Shown here in pieces: positions 17,717 to 36,669 of a stretch of 36,669 bases of DNA (its first letter is position 1; the number at the start of each line of letters is the position of its first letter). The translations under genes were made by a program, and so were the position numbers. Source of the stretch: Campylobacterota bacterium. Its GTDB lineage: Bacteria; Campylobacterota; Campylobacteria; Campylobacterales; Nitratiruptoraceae. The notes under the pieces were generated by a model that saw only the letters and a program-made list of their open reading frames with translations, made no database searches and was not told where the DNA came from. The stretch is taken from contig WGAT01000013.1 in assembly GCA_015494715.1 (NCBI GenBank), positions 1 through 36,669 of the forward strand. The letters run 5' to 3'.

Positions 17717-19343
17717 TGACCGGTTCTCCTCGTTTGAGTTTGGTGATGTTGTCTTTATATTTTCGGATAAAAAAGCTCTTTTGGGTAAATGGGATATCCT
17801 CTTTGAGGATTTTTTGTATCTTTTGCTCATAATATTGTATCAAAAGGCGCAAGAGGGCTTGGGTGAGCATATCGGGCGCAATGGGATGGATATCCTCGTC
17901 GAGCAAAATCTCGCGAAGTTTTGGATGGTCCAGTTTATTCTCGAGCAAGAGTTTAAACTCCTCTTTGTGATAGATGAAATGCTCGGGCGTAACGATATCC
18001 AAAACGCTGTTTAAAAGAGAGGGATTGAGGAGTATCGTTTTGAGGATGCTTTGCTCTGCAATATCTTTCGTCTCTAGGCTCTGGCTTTTTTGAGGGCCTT
18101 TTTTTTGGGGGCGCAGGGGAATTTTAGATGGCAAAATCTCTAGCAAAGCCGCAAGATAGTGTTTGTACTCCTCTTGCAAAAGGGGCGAGAGGGTGCGAAG
18201 ATACTCCACTGCGGCTAGGAGTGCCTTTTCTTTCTCTTTTGGATTGGAAAGATCATACTGCTTGATAGTCGTATCTAGGACAAATTCGATAAAAGGACGG
18301 GGGGCATTAAAAAGCTTTTCAAGCTGTTCTATCGCCCCTTTTTGCACCATATCCGCCGGGTCTTCCCCCCTGCCAAAAAGCACTACGCCACCCTCGATAT
18401 CGGAGACGCTCAGCAGCTTTGCGGCCTTGAGTGCGGCGGCCATCCCAGCTTTGTCGCCATCATACGCTACGATCACTTTTGGCTCCCCTCTTCTAAGTAG
18501 CGGTAGATGCGAGGGGGTCAAAGCGGTCCCTAAAGTAGCCACGGCGGTGGTAAAGCCCGCTTGATGGAGCATCACCACGTCCATATATCCCTCGCACAAA
18601 ATAAGCCTCTTTTGGGCGTAGATATCTTGTTTGGCCAGATGGTAGCCATAAAGTACTTTGGATTTATGAAAGATTTTGGTCTCTGGCGAGTTGAGGTATT
18701 TGGCCGGGTGATCGCCAAGAGTTCGCCCCCCAAAGGCTATAAGGGCGCCGTTTGGGGAGTAGATGGGAAAGGTGATCCGATCTTTGAGCCTAGCGTAGAC
18801 CCGACCCTCTTGCTGAGCCAGTATCCCGGCCTCAATGGCCTCTTGCAAGGGAACAAAACGGCTTTTGAGGTGGGCGATCTGCTTGGGACCATCGGGGGCG
18901 TAGCCCAGCTCAAATCGTTCGATGGAGCTATGGAGCACGCCGCGCTTTTTGAGATACTCCAAGGCCTTTGGCGTGTGGATAAGCTCTTTTTTATAGAGTT
19001 CGTTGATGCTTTCTAGGGCTTTGAATAAAGAGCTAAGGGACTCTTTCTTGCTCCCATAAGAGAGAGTGAAGTTGTACATTGAGGCAAGTTTTTCGATCGC
19101 TTCTGGATAGCTTAGCTTCTCATACTCCATCACAAATTTAATGGCGTCGCCCCCTTTTTGACAGCCAAAGCAGTGAAATATCTGTTTGGCAGGACTCACC
19201 ACGAAGCTTGGGGTATCCTCGTTATGGAAAGGGCAGAGGGCTTTATAGTTGGTACCGGCCTTTTTGAGCTCGATGTAATTGCCGATCACATCAACGATAT
19301 CGATAGTATTTTTGAGCTGTTCGATGGAGTTTTTTTCTATCAT
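17709..19343 (-). CDS. dnaG: DNA primase
   Basis: Zinc motif CPFHNEDTPSFVVSPAKQIFHCFGC; Toprim LILCEGYMDVV, VIVAYDGDKAG. Confidence 0.97.
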   Translation of the reverse strand: MIEKNSIEQLKNTIDIVDVIGNYIELKKAGTNYKALCPFHNEDTPSFVVSPAKQIFHCFGCQKGGDAIKFVMEYEKLSYPEAIEKLASMYNFTLSYGSKKESLSSLFKALESINELYKKELIHTPKALEYLKKRGVLHSSIERFELGYAPDGPKQIAHLKSRFVPLQEAIEAGILAQQEGRVYARLKDRITFPIYSPNGALIAFGGRTLGDHPAKYLNSPETKIFHKSKVLYGYHLAKQDIYAQKRLILCEGYMDVVMLHQAGFTTAVATLGTALTPSHLPLLRRGEPKVIVAYDGDKAGMAAALKAAKLLSVSDIEGGVVLFGRGEDPADMVQKGAIEQLEKLFNAPRPFIEFVLDTTIKQYDLSNPKEKEKALLAAVEYLRTLSPLLQEEYKHYLAALLEILPSKIPLRPQKKGPQKSQSLETKDIAEQSILKTILLNPSLLNSVLDIVTPEHFIYHKEEFKLLLENKLDHPKLREILLDEDIHPIAPDMLTQALLRLLIQYYEQKIQKILKEDIPFTQKSFFIRKYKDNITKLKRGEPVIE

Positions 19344-19396
19344 TTGCTTGTCGCCATTTCTTCGAAACCGCTAATTTTTTGATGTATCTAAAGAAA

Positions 19397-19409
19397 GGAT
19401 TGGCAATCC
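19397..19409 (-). terminator. Weak intrinsic terminator candidate at the end of the rpsL-rpsG-fusA-cupin unit
   Basis: GGATT-GCC-AATCC followed by TTTCTTT on the minus strand; only a 5-bp stem. Confidence 0.35.
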
Positions 19410-19428
19410 GATGCTCTATTTTGCTTGG

Positions 19429-19719
19429 CTATCGGGACCCACAGACATATGTCACTGCAGATTTGGCATAAGCGGAATGTGGGGTATTGGACTTGGACTC
19501 CATCCTGTCACCCGGATGCAGCTCTATGATCTCTCCATTTTCTTCTATTTGAAGCACGCCATCCACAATCCAGCGAACTTCATAATGTGGATGGGTGTGG
19601 AGAGGATATCTCGTATCTTTTGGATCGCTCCAAGTAAAGATATTGAAAAAACCCTCCTTCTGGAGGGTTTCTTTGATGAGATTCTCATCTGTAATATCAG
19701 TATGGATGACTTTAGCCAT
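19429..19719 (-). CDS. Small cupin-domain protein
   Basis: 96 aa; [46 protein letters not shown]: cupin motif 1 and 2; ATG overlaps the fusA stop. Confidence 0.88.
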   Translation of the reverse strand: MAKVIHTDITDENLIKETLQKEGFFNIFTWSDPKDTRYPLHTHPHYEVRWIVDGVLQIEENGEIIELHPGDRMESKSNTPHSAYAKSAVTYVCGSR

Positions 19720-21790
19720 TTCGTTTTTTAACGATCTCTTCCGCTACGTTTTTAGGCACCTCTTCGTAATGGTCAAATTCCATAGAATAGGTACCTCGAC
19801 CTTGCGTAAAAGAGCGCAGGTCCGTAGAGTAGCCAAACATCTCTGCTAAGGGCACCATAGCCGTAACGATTTTGTTGCCGGCTCTATCTTCCATACTGGC
19901 CACTTGGCCCCTTCGTCTGTTGATATCGCCGATTACATCACCCATATACTCTTCTGGTACTTCTACTTCCACTTTCATAATAGGTTCAAGAAGCACTGGA
20001 TTTGCTTTTTTTGCAGCCTCTTTAAAAGCCATAGAGCCGGCGATTTTAAAAGCCATCTCGCTAGAGTCCACATCGTGGTAGCTTCCATCATACAGCGTAG
20101 CTTTGACATCCACAACTGGATAACCGGCAACTACGCCGTTTTGCATCGCTTCTTGGATACCCTTATCAACTGCTGGGATATACTCTTTGGGAATAACACC
20201 GCCGGTAATGTTGTTGACAAACTCATACCCTTTACCGGGCTCTTGTGGCTCAAGCTTGATGAAAACGTGTCCATACTGACCCCGACCACCAGATTGCTTG
20301 GCGTATTTATACTCTTGATCTACCGGAGCTTTGATGGTTTCTCGGTATGCGACTTGTGGTTGACCAACCTCAGCATCCACTTTAAATTCACGCTTCATTC
20401 GATCCACGATGATCTCAAGATGCAACTCACCCATACCAGAGATAATGGTCTGTCCAGTCTCTTCATCCGTATGGACTCGAAAGCTTGGATCCTCTTCGGC
20501 TAGTTTGGCAAGAGCTGTTGCCATCTTTTCTTGGTCGGCTTTTGTTTTTGGCTCCACCGCTACGCTGATAACCGGCTCGGGAAACTCCATCTTCTCAAGA
20601 ATTACCGGATGGTTTTCGTCACACAGCGTATCACCCGTAAGCGTATATTTAAGACCCACTACCGCACCGATCTCACCAGCAGGCAGCTCTTTGATCTCCT
20701 CTCGCTTGTTGGCGTGCATTTTAAGAAGTCGCCCCACCCGCTCTTTTTTCTCTTTGGTAGAATTGAGTACATAGCTACCGCTGCTAATCTGTCCACGATA
20801 GACCCGGATAAAGGAGAGCTGTCCGACAAATGGGTCTGTCATGATTTTAAAAGCAAGTGCTGCGAATGGACCCTCGTCCGTTGGCTCGATGGAGACCTCT
20901 TCTCCAGTTTTTGGATCGATACCTTTGATCCATGTCACTTCCGTAGGAGATGGGAGATAATCGACAACCGCATCCAAAAGCGTCTGGACCCCTTTGTTTT
21001 TAAAGGCGCTCCCGCAAAGCATGGGAGTAATACTCATATCCAGCGTACCTTTCTTGATACCCTTTTTGATCTCTTCAGTAGTGAGTTCTTCACCCCCCAA
21101 ATACTTCTCAAGGAGCTCCTCATCAGTCTCAGCTACCGCCTCGATCAATTTTTCTCGATACTCTTCGGCTTTTTCTCTCAACTCTTCTGGAATATCAATC
21201 ACTTCATATTTGGCCCCCATCGTCTCATCATCCCAGACGATTCCTCTCATCTCTACAAGATCCACAACGCCTCTAAAATTGTCTTCAGCTCCAATTGGGA
21301 TCTGAATAGGTACCGGATTTGCTTTGAGCCGTTCCCTGATCTGATTTTCTACATTATAAAAGTCCGCTCCGATTCTGTCCATTTTATTGACAAAAACGAT
21401 GCGAGGAACATGATATTTGTTAGCCTGTCGCCATACGGTCTCAGACTGGGGCTGTACGCCGCCTACCGCACAAAAGACGGCCACCGCACCATCCAAAACC
21501 CTCATGGAACGCTCGACTTCGATAGTAAAGTCCACGTGTCCCGGAGTATCGATGATGTTGATTTGGTGGCCTTTCCAAAAACATGTGGTTGCAGCGGAGG
21601 TAATCGTAATGCCTCGCTCTTTTTCTTGCTCCATCCAGTCCATGACAGCCGCACCTTCATGCACTTCACCGATTTTATGAGAGATCCCCGTGTAGTACAA
21701 AATTCGCTCAGTTGTCGTCGTTTTCCCAGCGTCGATGTGGGCGGCGATACCGATATTTCGTACCTTTTCAATAGGTGTTTTTCTTGCCAT
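19712..21790 (-). CDS. fusA: Elongation factor G
   Basis: [69 protein letters not shown]. Confidence 0.99.
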   Translation of the reverse strand: MARKTPIEKVRNIGIAAHIDAGKTTTTERILYYTGISHKIGEVHEGAAVMDWMEQEKERGITITSAATTCFWKGHQINIIDTPGHVDFTIEVERSMRVLDGAVAVFCAVGGVQPQSETVWRQANKYHVPRIVFVNKMDRIGADFYNVENQIRERLKANPVPIQIPIGAEDNFRGVVDLVEMRGIVWDDETMGAKYEVIDIPEELREKAEEYREKLIEAVAETDEELLEKYLGGEELTTEEIKKGIKKGTLDMSITPMLCGSAFKNKGVQTLLDAVVDYLPSPTEVTWIKGIDPKTGEEVSIEPTDEGPFAALAFKIMTDPFVGQLSFIRVYRGQISSGSYVLNSTKEKKERVGRLLKMHANKREEIKELPAGEIGAVVGLKYTLTGDTLCDENHPVILEKMEFPEPVISVAVEPKTKADQEKMATALAKLAEEDPSFRVHTDEETGQTIISGMGELHLEIIVDRMKREFKVDAEVGQPQVAYRETIKAPVDQEYKYAKQSGGRGQYGHVFIKLEPQEPGKGYEFVNNITGGVIPKEYIPAVDKGIQEAMQNGVVAGYPVVDVKATLYDGSYHDVDSSEMAFKIAGSMAFKEAAKKANPVLLEPIMKVEVEVPEEYMGDVIGDINRRRGQVASMEDRAGNKIVTAMVPLAEMFGYSTDLRSFTQGRGTYSMEFDHYEEVPKNVAEEIVKKRNG

Positions 21791-21894
21791 TCCTTATCCT
21801 TTAATTCGATTGATATTAAACTGCGTGCTGTATATTTGTTGCGAAGAAAAGAGACAAGAGGAGATCTCTTGCTCTTTGGAAGATCGAAACGATT

Positions 21895-22386
<492 letters not shown>

Positions 22387-22469
22387 TTACTCAAGCAGTA
22401 TAAGCCCTGCCTGTGGCTATAAGTGAGCTATTAAATTGCTTTAATTTCTCACTTGTACTTCAATCTTGT

Positions 22470-22844
22470 TTAAGACTTTGGTTTTTTCGTCCCGTATTTA
22501 GATCGAGATTTCTTTCTATTGGCCACGCCCGCAGTATCCAAAGCGCCCCGAATGATGTGATATTTCACACCCGGCAAGTCTTTTACCCGACCTCCTCGCA
22601 CAAGTACGATAGAGTGCTCTTGAAGATTGTGTCCCTCACCCGGAATATAGCTAATCACTTCATATCCGGAGGTAAGACGAACTTTTGCGACTTTCCGAAG
22701 CGCGGAGTTTGGTTTTTTTGGCGTCGTGGTATAGACTCTCGTACATACCCCTCGTCTTTGGGGGCATTTGACAAGAGCGGGTGATTTTGATTTTTTAATC
22801 ACCTTTTTCCTCTCTTTTCTTACGAGTTGGTTGATAGTTGGCAC
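22470..22844 (-). CDS. rpsL: 30S ribosomal protein S12
   Basis: [63 protein letters not shown] start. Confidence 0.99.
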   Translation of the reverse strand: MPTINQLVRKERKKVIKKSKSPALVKCPQRRGVCTRVYTTTPKKPNSALRKVAKVRLTSGYEVISYIPGEGHNLQEHSIVLVRGGRVKDLPGVKYHIIRGALDTAGVANRKKSRSKYGTKKPKS

Positions 22845-22880
22845 GTTCGCTTCCTTTCTTCTCTTCAAAATTAGTGGCTA

Positions 22881-22886
22881 ATTATA
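22881..22886 (-). promoter_or_regulatory. Putative -10 (TATAAT) for rpsL-rpsG-fusA-cupin
   Basis: AT-rich rpoC-rpsL spacer: AACTTAATTTAAATATAATTAGCC on the minus strand. Confidence 0.5.
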
Positions 22887-22936
22887 TTTAAATTAAGTTT
22901 ACAATCACCTTAAAATTTTATAAATTGAGTAGAGGA

Positions 22937-31598
<8,662 letters not shown>

Positions 31599-31621
31599 CT
31601 AACCTCATTTATTCGTAGTTT

Positions 31622-31635
31622 TTACCTTAAGGTAA
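31622..31635. promoter_or_regulatory. 14-bp perfect palindrome TTACCTTAAGGTAA upstream of rpoB
   Basis: Directly readable palindrome in the rplL-rpoB spacer; function unknown. Confidence 0.35.
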
Positions 31636-31673
31636 TAAGTGGGAGGGGGTGTATTGTATCGTAATCGTAATTA

Positions 31674-31696
31674 AGAAGAGGAAAAGCTCCTCTTCT
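31674..31696 (-). promoter_or_regulatory. Hairpin in the rplL-rpoB spacer (attenuator or RNA-processing candidate)
   Basis: AGAAGAGGA(31674-31682)/TCCTCTTCT(31688-31696): perfect 9-bp stem, 5-nt loop, 18 bp after the rplL stop; no long U-tract. Confidence 0.5.
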
Positions 31697-31713
31697 AATT
31701 TTATTTAAAAGTT

Positions 31714-32097
31714 TTATTTAATTTCTACTTTAGCGCCAGCTTCTTCAAATTGTTTTTTAAGCTCTTCAGCTTCTTCTTTGCTTACGCCTTCTTTAATAAC
31801 GGTTGGGGTTTTTTCAGCCGCTTCTTTCGCCTCTTTGAGACCAAGACCTGTTACTTGTCTGATCACTTTAATCGTGTTAATTTTCTTAGGACCAGCATCT
31901 GTAAGCACTACGTCAAATTCTGTTTTCTCTTCTGCCGCAGCGCCACCCTCAGCACCACCGCCAGCAACTGCACCAGCTACAATAGTAGGTTGAGCGCTTA
32001 CGCCAAATTTTTCTTCAAACTCTTTTACCAGCTCGCTAAGCTCCAATACGCTCAGATTTGAGATATATTCGATTACATCTTCTCTTGTACAAGCCAT
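31714..32097 (-). CDS. rplL: 50S ribosomal protein L7/L12
   Basis: [67 protein letters not shown]. Confidence 0.99.
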   Translation of the reverse strand: MACTREDVIEYISNLSVLELSELVKEFEEKFGVSAQPTIVAGAVAGGGAEGGAAAEEKTEFDVVLTDAGPKKINTIKVIRQVTGLGLKEAKEAAEKTPTVIKEGVSKEEAEELKKQFEEAGAKVEIK

Positions 32098-32115
32098 ACT
32101 CTCTCTCCTTTAATT

Positions 32116-32631
32116 TTAGTTTTCTTCTTTTTGTTGTCGAATGTTTTCCAATACGGTTACGAAATTTTGCTTGGGCGCATTCCATACATAGAGCAAGTTT
32201 CGAAGTGGAGCGGTCCAAACGGATAGCAACATGCCAAGAAGCTCCTCTTTGCTTGGCAGCTTGGAGTAGGCCTCGATTTTTGCCGCATCCGCCACTTCGC
32301 CTTCAAAATAACCTTGTTTGACTTTAAATCGATCCTTGTGGTCTTTGGCAAAATCTGTAACTGTTTTGGCCAAATCCACAAGATCGTTACCCCAGACCAA
32401 CAAGTTGGTATCTTTGAGTTCAAAATCTTCCACGCCGTTGTTTTTTAGGGCGATGAGTGCCAAAGTATTTTTGACGACTCTAACTTTGAGCCCTTTTTCT
32501 TTGGCCACTCGTCGAAGCGACTCGATTTCTGGTACCGTCATACCTTTGTAGTCACAATCGACGATAGCCGTGGCGTTTTTGAACTCTTCCGTGAGGTAAC
32601 GTACGACCTCTTCTTTTTGGCTTCGTGTCAA
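32116..32631 (-). CDS. rplJ: 50S ribosomal protein L10
   Basis: MTRSQKEEVVRYLTEEFKNATAIVDCDYKGMTVPEIESLRRVAKEKGLKVRVVKNTLALIA; TTG start with AAAGGAGG SD. Confidence 0.97.
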   Translation of the reverse strand: MTRSQKEEVVRYLTEEFKNATAIVDCDYKGMTVPEIESLRRVAKEKGLKVRVVKNTLALIALKNNGVEDFELKDTNLLVWGNDLVDLAKTVTDFAKDHKDRFKVKQGYFEGEVADAAKIEAYSKLPSKEELLGMLLSVWTAPLRNLLYVWNAPKQNFVTVLENIRQQKEEN

Positions 32632-32716
32632 ATCTTTTTACCTCCTTTCCGACAGAAGACTTCAAGCAGGTCTTATTGGATGCCCGCTATCTTCAGTCTA
32701 AGATGAACAACCTCTT
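32632..32716 (-). promoter_or_regulatory. Ribosomal protein L10 leader-like RNA
   Basis: Minus strand TCTTAGACTGAAGATAGCGGGCATCCAATAAGACCTGCTTGAAGTCTTCTGTCGG immediately upstream of rplJ resembles the L10 leader (CUUAGACUGuAGAcAGC...). Position plus motif match from memory; not covariance-model checked. Confidence 0.6.
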
Positions 32717-33424
32717 TTACGCTTTAATATCCATAAGTTCTTGTGTATTGAGCTCCACTGCCGGACTCATCGTAAGAGACAGCGCTCCGTGTCTAATGTA
32801 TCGACCCTTTGAGGCGGCGGGCTTGAGCTTATTGATTTGCGCTACGAAAGCCTCTAAATTCTCTTTAAGCGCCTCCGGAGAGAAACTAGCTTTTCCGATA
32901 CCTGCGTGGATATTTCCTTTTTTATCGACTCGGAAATTGACCTGTCCCGCTTTTGCGTTTTTTACCGCTTTACATACATCCATCGTCACGGTACCCGTTT
33001 TTGGGTTTGGCATCAATCCTTTTGGTCCTAAAATCCGTCCAATTTTACCCACCAATCCCATCATATCGGGCGTAGCGATAGCTATATCAAAATTGATCTT
33101 TCCATTTTGGATCTCTTCGATGAGATCTTCGGCTCCTACAATATCCGCGCCGCACTCTTTGGCTTCATCGGCTTTGGCCCCTTTGGCAAATACGGCTACT
33201 CGGACCTCTTTCCCAGTCCCGTGCGGTAATACGACAGAGCCGCGAACCATCTGATCCGCATGTCTTGGATCTACGCCAAGACGAAGAGCTAGCTCTACCG
33301 TTTCGTCAAATTTTGCAGATTTGAGCTGTTTGACAGTCTGAACCGCTTCTTCGATAGAATAGATTTTGTTTTTATCGATTTTTTCTAAAAGCTGTTGATA
33401 TCTTTTTGAATGTTTTTTTCCCAT
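32717..33424 (-). CDS. rplA: 50S ribosomal protein L1
   Basis: [33 protein letters not shown]...[22 protein letters not shown]. Confidence 0.99.
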   Translation of the reverse strand: MGKKHSKRYQQLLEKIDKNKIYSIEEAVQTVKQLKSAKFDETVELALRLGVDPRHADQMVRGSVVLPHGTGKEVRVAVFAKGAKADEAKECGADIVGAEDLIEEIQNGKINFDIAIATPDMMGLVGKIGRILGPKGLMPNPKTGTVTMDVCKAVKNAKAGQVNFRVDKKGNIHAGIGKASFSPEALKENLEAFVAQINKLKPAASKGRYIRHGALSLTMSPAVELNTQELMDIKA

Positions 33425-33481
33425 ACTTGTCTCCGCATGTTTTATTTTGCTACCACTTTCTTTTCAATCCCGTGGTAAGGA

Positions 33482-33907
33482 TTAATCGACAATCTCAACT
33501 CCCATACTTCGACAGCTTCCAGCAATTGTTTTCATCGCAGCATCAAGATCAGTCGTATTGAGATCTGGCATTTTTGTTTTCGCTATCTCTTCGAGTTGGG
33601 CTTTTGTAATTTTTCCGACTTTGTTTTTTAGAGGGTTGTCACTCCCTTTTTGGATACCGGCCGCTTTTTTGATCAAATCTGAAGCAGGGGGTTGTTTGGT
33701 GATAAATGTAAAGCTTCTATCACTATATACTGTGATAACGACAGGGATATTAAATCCCATCATATCTTTCGTTTTTTCATTAAAAGCTTTACAAAATTCC
33801 ATAATATTGACACCGCGCTGACCAAGGGCGGGACCCACTGGAGGTGATGGATTTGCTTTGCCTGCAGGAATTTGTAGCTTAAATACGTCTACAACTTTTT
33901 TTGCCAT
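33482..33907 (-). CDS. rplK: 50S ribosomal protein L11
   Basis: [38 protein letters not shown]. Confidence 0.99.
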   Translation of the reverse strand: MAKKVVDVFKLQIPAGKANPSPPVGPALGQRGVNIMEFCKAFNEKTKDMMGFNIPVVITVYSDRSFTFITKQPPASDLIKKAAGIQKGSDNPLKNKVGKITKAQLEEIAKTKMPDLNTTDLDAAMKTIAGSCRSMGVEIVD

Positions 33908-33924
33908 ATTCTTTCCTTCCTTAC

Positions 33925-34455
33925 TTAGATTATCTTTTCAACTTGAGTGTAGAGAATCTCTACAGGAGTACTTCGTCCAAAAATAGAGACATTGAGCTTG
34001 AGCTTCCCATGCTCCATATCATACTCTTCCACAACTCCGGTAAAATTGGCAAAAGGTCCTTCGGTAATACGAACCATTTCTCCCGGCTCGTATGAGATCT
34101 TTGGCTTGGGAGCCCCCTTTTTCTCGGCTTTCTCCAAAATTTTCTTCACATCCTCTTCACTAATTGGTGTAGGCTTTTTGGACTCACCGATAAATCGTGA
34201 AACTTTTGGAAGACTTTGGATCTTTTGCCAAAGCTCCGTATCAAGATCCATGTTGACAAAGACATAACCTGGATAAATACTTCGCTCCGTAATCTTCTTC
34301 TTACCGTTTTTTACTTCGATCACATCTTCTGTAGGCACTATCACCTCTTTAATCTTATCTTCGAGGTGCTCTTCTTTTACCAGATTTTCTATGGCGCGTT
34401 TCACACTCTTTTCACTCCCACTATAGACCTGGATCGCATACCATTTATGTGCCAT
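33925..34455 (-). CDS. nusG: Transcription termination/antitermination factor NusG
   Basis: [25 protein letters not shown]...[14 protein letters not shown] region [24 protein letters not shown]. Confidence 0.99.
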   Translation of the reverse strand: MAHKWYAIQVYSGSEKSVKRAIENLVKEEHLEDKIKEVIVPTEDVIEVKNGKKKITERSIYPGYVFVNMDLDTELWQKIQSLPKVSRFIGESKKPTPISEEDVKKILEKAEKKGAPKPKISYEPGEMVRITEGPFANFTGVVEEYDMEHGKLKLNVSIFGRSTPVEILYTQVEKII

Positions 34456-34468
34456 CTATTTCCTTAGC

Positions 34469-34648
34469 TTACATTATATGAGACAACAAAAAGGACATAG
34501 TCCCATCGACGAGAGCCAAAAAGAGTGAAACTACAGAAACTACCACTACAACGGCAATATACGCATTTCTAACTTGTTCTTTGGTTGGGAAAATAACTTT
34601 TTGTAATTCTGCTTTTGCTTCTTTAAGATATTGGATGAACTTTTCCAT
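34469..34648 (-). CDS. secE: Preprotein translocase subunit SecE
   Basis: MEKFIQYLKEAKAELQKVIFPTKEQVRNAYIAVVVVVSVVSLFLALVDGTMSFLLSHIM; the listed 5' extension runs into tRNA-Trp and is rejected. Confidence 0.96.
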   Translation of the reverse strand: MEKFIQYLKEAKAELQKVIFPTKEQVRNAYIAVVVVVSVVSLFLALVDGTMSFLLSHIM

Positions 34649-34662
34649 AAGTTTCCTTCTAA

Positions 34663-34738
34663 TGGCAGGGCAGGAGGGACTCGAACCCCCGACCAGCGGT
34701 TTTGGAGACCGCTGCTCTACCAACTGAGCTACTGCCCT
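34663..34738 (-). tRNA. tRNA-Trp (CCA)
   Basis: AGGGCAGTAGCTCAGTTGGTAGAGCAGCGGTCTCCAAAACCGCTGGTCGGGGGTTCGAGTCCCTCCTGCCCTGCCA; anticodon CCA. Confidence 0.97.
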
Positions 34739-34793
34739 ATATGGAGCAAAGAGGAGGAAAAAAGATTAAGTACATATTTTCCTCTTCACTCAA

Positions 34794-34946
34794 TTATAAT
34801 TTGGCTTCTTTATGTTTCGTATGCTCTTTACAAAATTTACAATATTTTCTGATTTCAAACTTTTCCGGATGTGTTTTTTTATTTTTTGTCGTATGATAGT
34901 TTCGTCTACCGCACTTCTCACACGCTAGATGGATAATTTCTCTCAT
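34794..34946 (-). CDS. rpmG: 50S ribosomal protein L33
   Basis: Not in the ORF track (50 aa): [50 protein letters not shown], with four-Cys zinc ribbon. Confidence 0.97.
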   Translation of the reverse strand: MREIIHLACEKCGRRNYHTTKNKKTHPEKFEIRKYCKFCKEHTKHKEAKL

Positions 34947-34985
34947 TGCCTACCTTTAGATATGAGGGGCAAAGCCCTCAAAAAA

Positions 34986-36185
34986 TTACTCGATAATCTT
35001 ACTTACAACACCAGCGCCGACTGTTCTACCACCTTCACGAATAGCAAATCGTGTCCCCTCTTCCAAAGCGATTGGAGCGATCAATTCGGCATTAATTTTT
35101 ACGTTGTCCCCGGGCATAACCATCTCAACGCCTTCTGGCAATGTAATAGTACCGGTTACGTCTGTTGTTCGTACATAAAATTGTGGTCGGTATCCACTGA
35201 AGAATGGAGTATGTCGTCCACCTTCCTCTTTGGTCAGTACGTAAATTTCAGCTTCAAATTTTGTGTGTGGTGTGATAGTCCCAGGTTGTGCGAGAACTTG
35301 TCCACGCTCAACTTCTTCTTTTTTAGTACCTCGAAGAAGTACACCGACGTTATCACCAGCTTCACCTTGCTCGAGTTCTTTTCTAAACATCTCGACGCCG
35401 GTCACTGTTGTTTTTTGAGTTGGTCGAAGACCTACGATCTCGATCTCATCTCCAACTTTTACAACACCTCGCTCGATTCTACCAGTTACAACCGTTCCTC
35501 GTCCAGAGATGGAGAAAACATCTTCAATAGGCATCAAGAAAGGTTTATCGATATCTCGCTCAGGAGTTGGGATATATTCATCAACTGCTTCCATAAGCTT
35601 GAGGATCTTTTCGCTCCAAGGACCAATTTCGCCATTTTTCGCTTCTTCCAAAGCTTTAAGAGCAGATCCAGCAATGACAGGTACATCATCTCCTGGGAAA
35701 TCATACTCATTCAAAAGTTCTCGTACTTCCATCTCAACAAGCTCAAGAAGCTCAGGATCGTCTACCATATCCTCTTTGTTCAAAAATACGACGATATATG
35801 GAACACCAACTTGGCGTGCAAGAAGAATGTGCTCACGAGTTTGTGGCATTGGACCATCAGCCGCAGATACAACAAGGATCGCTCCATCCATCTGAGCGGC
35901 ACCGGTAATCATGTTTTTCACGTAGTCGGCGTGTCCTGGACAGTCAACGTGAGCGTAGTGTCGCTTGTCAGTTTCATACTCAACGTGAGATGTAGCGATT
36001 GTAATACCGCGCTCTCTCTCTTCTGGAGCGTTGTCGATTTGATCATAGTCTCGCTTCTCTGCGTACCCTTTTTCCGCAAGTACGGCAGTAATAGCGGCAG
36101 TCAAGGTAGTTTTACCATGGTCGACGTGGCCGATGGTACCGATGTTTACGTGGGGCTTGGTCTTGACGAACTTTTCTTTTGCCAT
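34986..36185 (-). CDS. tuf: Elongation factor Tu
   Basis: [33 protein letters not shown]...[27 protein letters not shown]. Confidence 0.99.
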   Translation of the reverse strand: MAKEKFVKTKPHVNIGTIGHVDHGKTTLTAAITAVLAEKGYAEKRDYDQIDNAPEERERGITIATSHVEYETDKRHYAHVDCPGHADYVKNMITGAAQMDGAILVVSAADGPMPQTREHILLARQVGVPYIVVFLNKEDMVDDPELLELVEMEVRELLNEYDFPGDDVPVIAGSALKALEEAKNGEIGPWSEKILKLMEAVDEYIPTPERDIDKPFLMPIEDVFSISGRGTVVTGRIERGVVKVGDEIEIVGLRPTQKTTVTGVEMFRKELEQGEAGDNVGVLLRGTKKEEVERGQVLAQPGTITPHTKFEAEIYVLTKEEGGRHTPFFSGYRPQFYVRTTDVTGTITLPEGVEMVMPGDNVKINAELIAPIALEEGTRFAIREGGRTVGAGVVSKIIE

Positions 36186-36222
36186 AGCTAAATTCCTCCA
36201 TATGTGATTGATTGACGGGCGT

Positions 36223-36228
36223 ATTATA
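36223..36228 (-). promoter_or_regulatory. Putative -10 (TATAAT) for tuf
   Basis: Minus strand TTTAGATATAATACGCCC between tRNA-Thr(GGT) and tuf, with a GGAGG SD downstream. Confidence 0.5.
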
Positions 36229-36274
36229 TCTAAATATTACTAAAACACAAACTAATGATTAATCTTTGTCGCAA

Positions 36275-36349
36275 TGGAGCCCAGAAGCGGGATTGAACCG
36301 CCGACCTCTTCCTTACCAAGGAAGCGCTCTACCACTGAGCTATCTGGGC
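36275..36349 (-). tRNA. tRNA-Thr (GGT)
   Basis: GCCCAGATAGCTCAGTGGTAGAGCGCTTCCTTGGTAAGGAAGAGGTCGGCGGTTCAATCCCGCTTCTGGGCTCCA; anticodon GGT. Confidence 0.97.
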
Positions 36350-36440
36350 ATCATTACATACTCAACACTGCCAGTAAATTGATTGGAGCAAAACTATTAG
36401 TAGAAATGTGCAGCTACCATTAGTTCAGCTCCCAGTTTTA

Positions 36441-36517
36441 TGGAGCGGGAGACGGGACTCGAACCCGCGACCCTCAGCTTGGAAGGCTGATGCTCTAGCC
36501 AACTGAGCTACTCCCGC
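36441..36517 (-). tRNA. tRNA-Gly (TCC)
   Basis: GCGGGAGTAGCTCAGTTGGCTAGAGCATCAGCCTTCCAAGCTGAGGGTCGCGGGTTCGAGTCCCGTCTCCCGCTCCA; anticodon TCC. Confidence 0.97.
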
Positions 36518-36526
36518 GTAGACAAA

Positions 36527-36612
36527 TGGTGGTGGGAGGAGGATTCGAACCTCCGAAGGCGAAAGCCAGCAGATTTACAGTCTGCCCCCGTTGGCCGCTT
36601 GGGTATCCCACC
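36527..36612 (-). tRNA. tRNA-Tyr (GTA)
   Basis: GGTGGGATACCCAAGCGGCCAACGGGGGCAGACTGTAAATCTGCTGGCTTTCGCCTTCGGAGGTTCGAATCCTCCTCCCACCACCA; long variable arm, anticodon GTA. Confidence 0.97.
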
Positions 36613-36642
36613 CTTGTCTTCACTGGTCAAACGCTGATAACA

Positions 36643-36669
36643 TGGAGCCGGTGGAGGGACTCGAACCCA
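36643..36669 (-). tRNA. Partial tRNA (3' part), probably tRNA-Thr(TGT) by synteny
   Basis: Minus strand TGGGTTCGAGTCCCTCCACCGGCTCCA: T-arm plus acceptor and CCA; anticodon outside the window. Confidence 0.8.

Noticed and set aside
17717-17830. N-terminal extension of the PP-loop ATPase ORF
   Set aside because: Lies within dnaG; the PP-loop motif begins directly after the TTG at 17716.
34649-34723. N-terminal extension of secE (MVEQRSPKPLVGGSSPSCPAIRRKL)
   Set aside because: It is translated tRNA-Trp sequence.
34929-36191. 420-aa plus-strand ORF opposite tuf
   Set aside because: Antisense shadow of EF-Tu created by biased codon usage; no recognisable motifs and spans real rpmG/tuf boundaries.

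Overview
The window looks like a Campylobacterota (epsilonproteobacterial) chromosome, probably a deep-sea or thermophilic relative; that taxonomic call is inferred from gene content and synteny only. Right half (about 16.3-36.7 kb, nearly all minus strand): a conserved translation/transcription superoperon, read in transcription order as tRNA-Thr(partial)-tRNA-Tyr-tRNA-Gly-tRNA-Thr-tuf-rpmG-tRNA-Trp-secE-nusG-rplK-rplA-rplJ-rplL-rpoB-rpoC-rpsL-rpsG-fusA-cupin, then dnaG, a PP-loop ATPase, dgkA and tRNA-Ala(GGC). Left half (about 0-16.3 kb): short tightly overlapping operons for an iron-type ABC transporter headed by a secreted lectin-like protein, FAD oxidoreductase/gph, a TamA/TamB-like pair, a PNPOx-like protein, patatin/hemJ, mutY/mtfA, an unassigned 356-aa protein with an internal duplication, and a lipoprotein lipase-like esterase. 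No CRISPR array, transposase, integrase, phage gene or recognisable defence system was seen. The most interesting signals are an unassigned structured 5' UTR of about 160 nt ahead of the lipase-like gene (riboswitch-like, with mutually exclusive pairings), two divergent promoters built on symmetric -10 elements that would give leaderless mRNAs, the duplicated-domain protein encoded divergently from mtfA, the rpoB/rpoC out-of-frame overlap, and a cupin gene overlapping the end of fusA.
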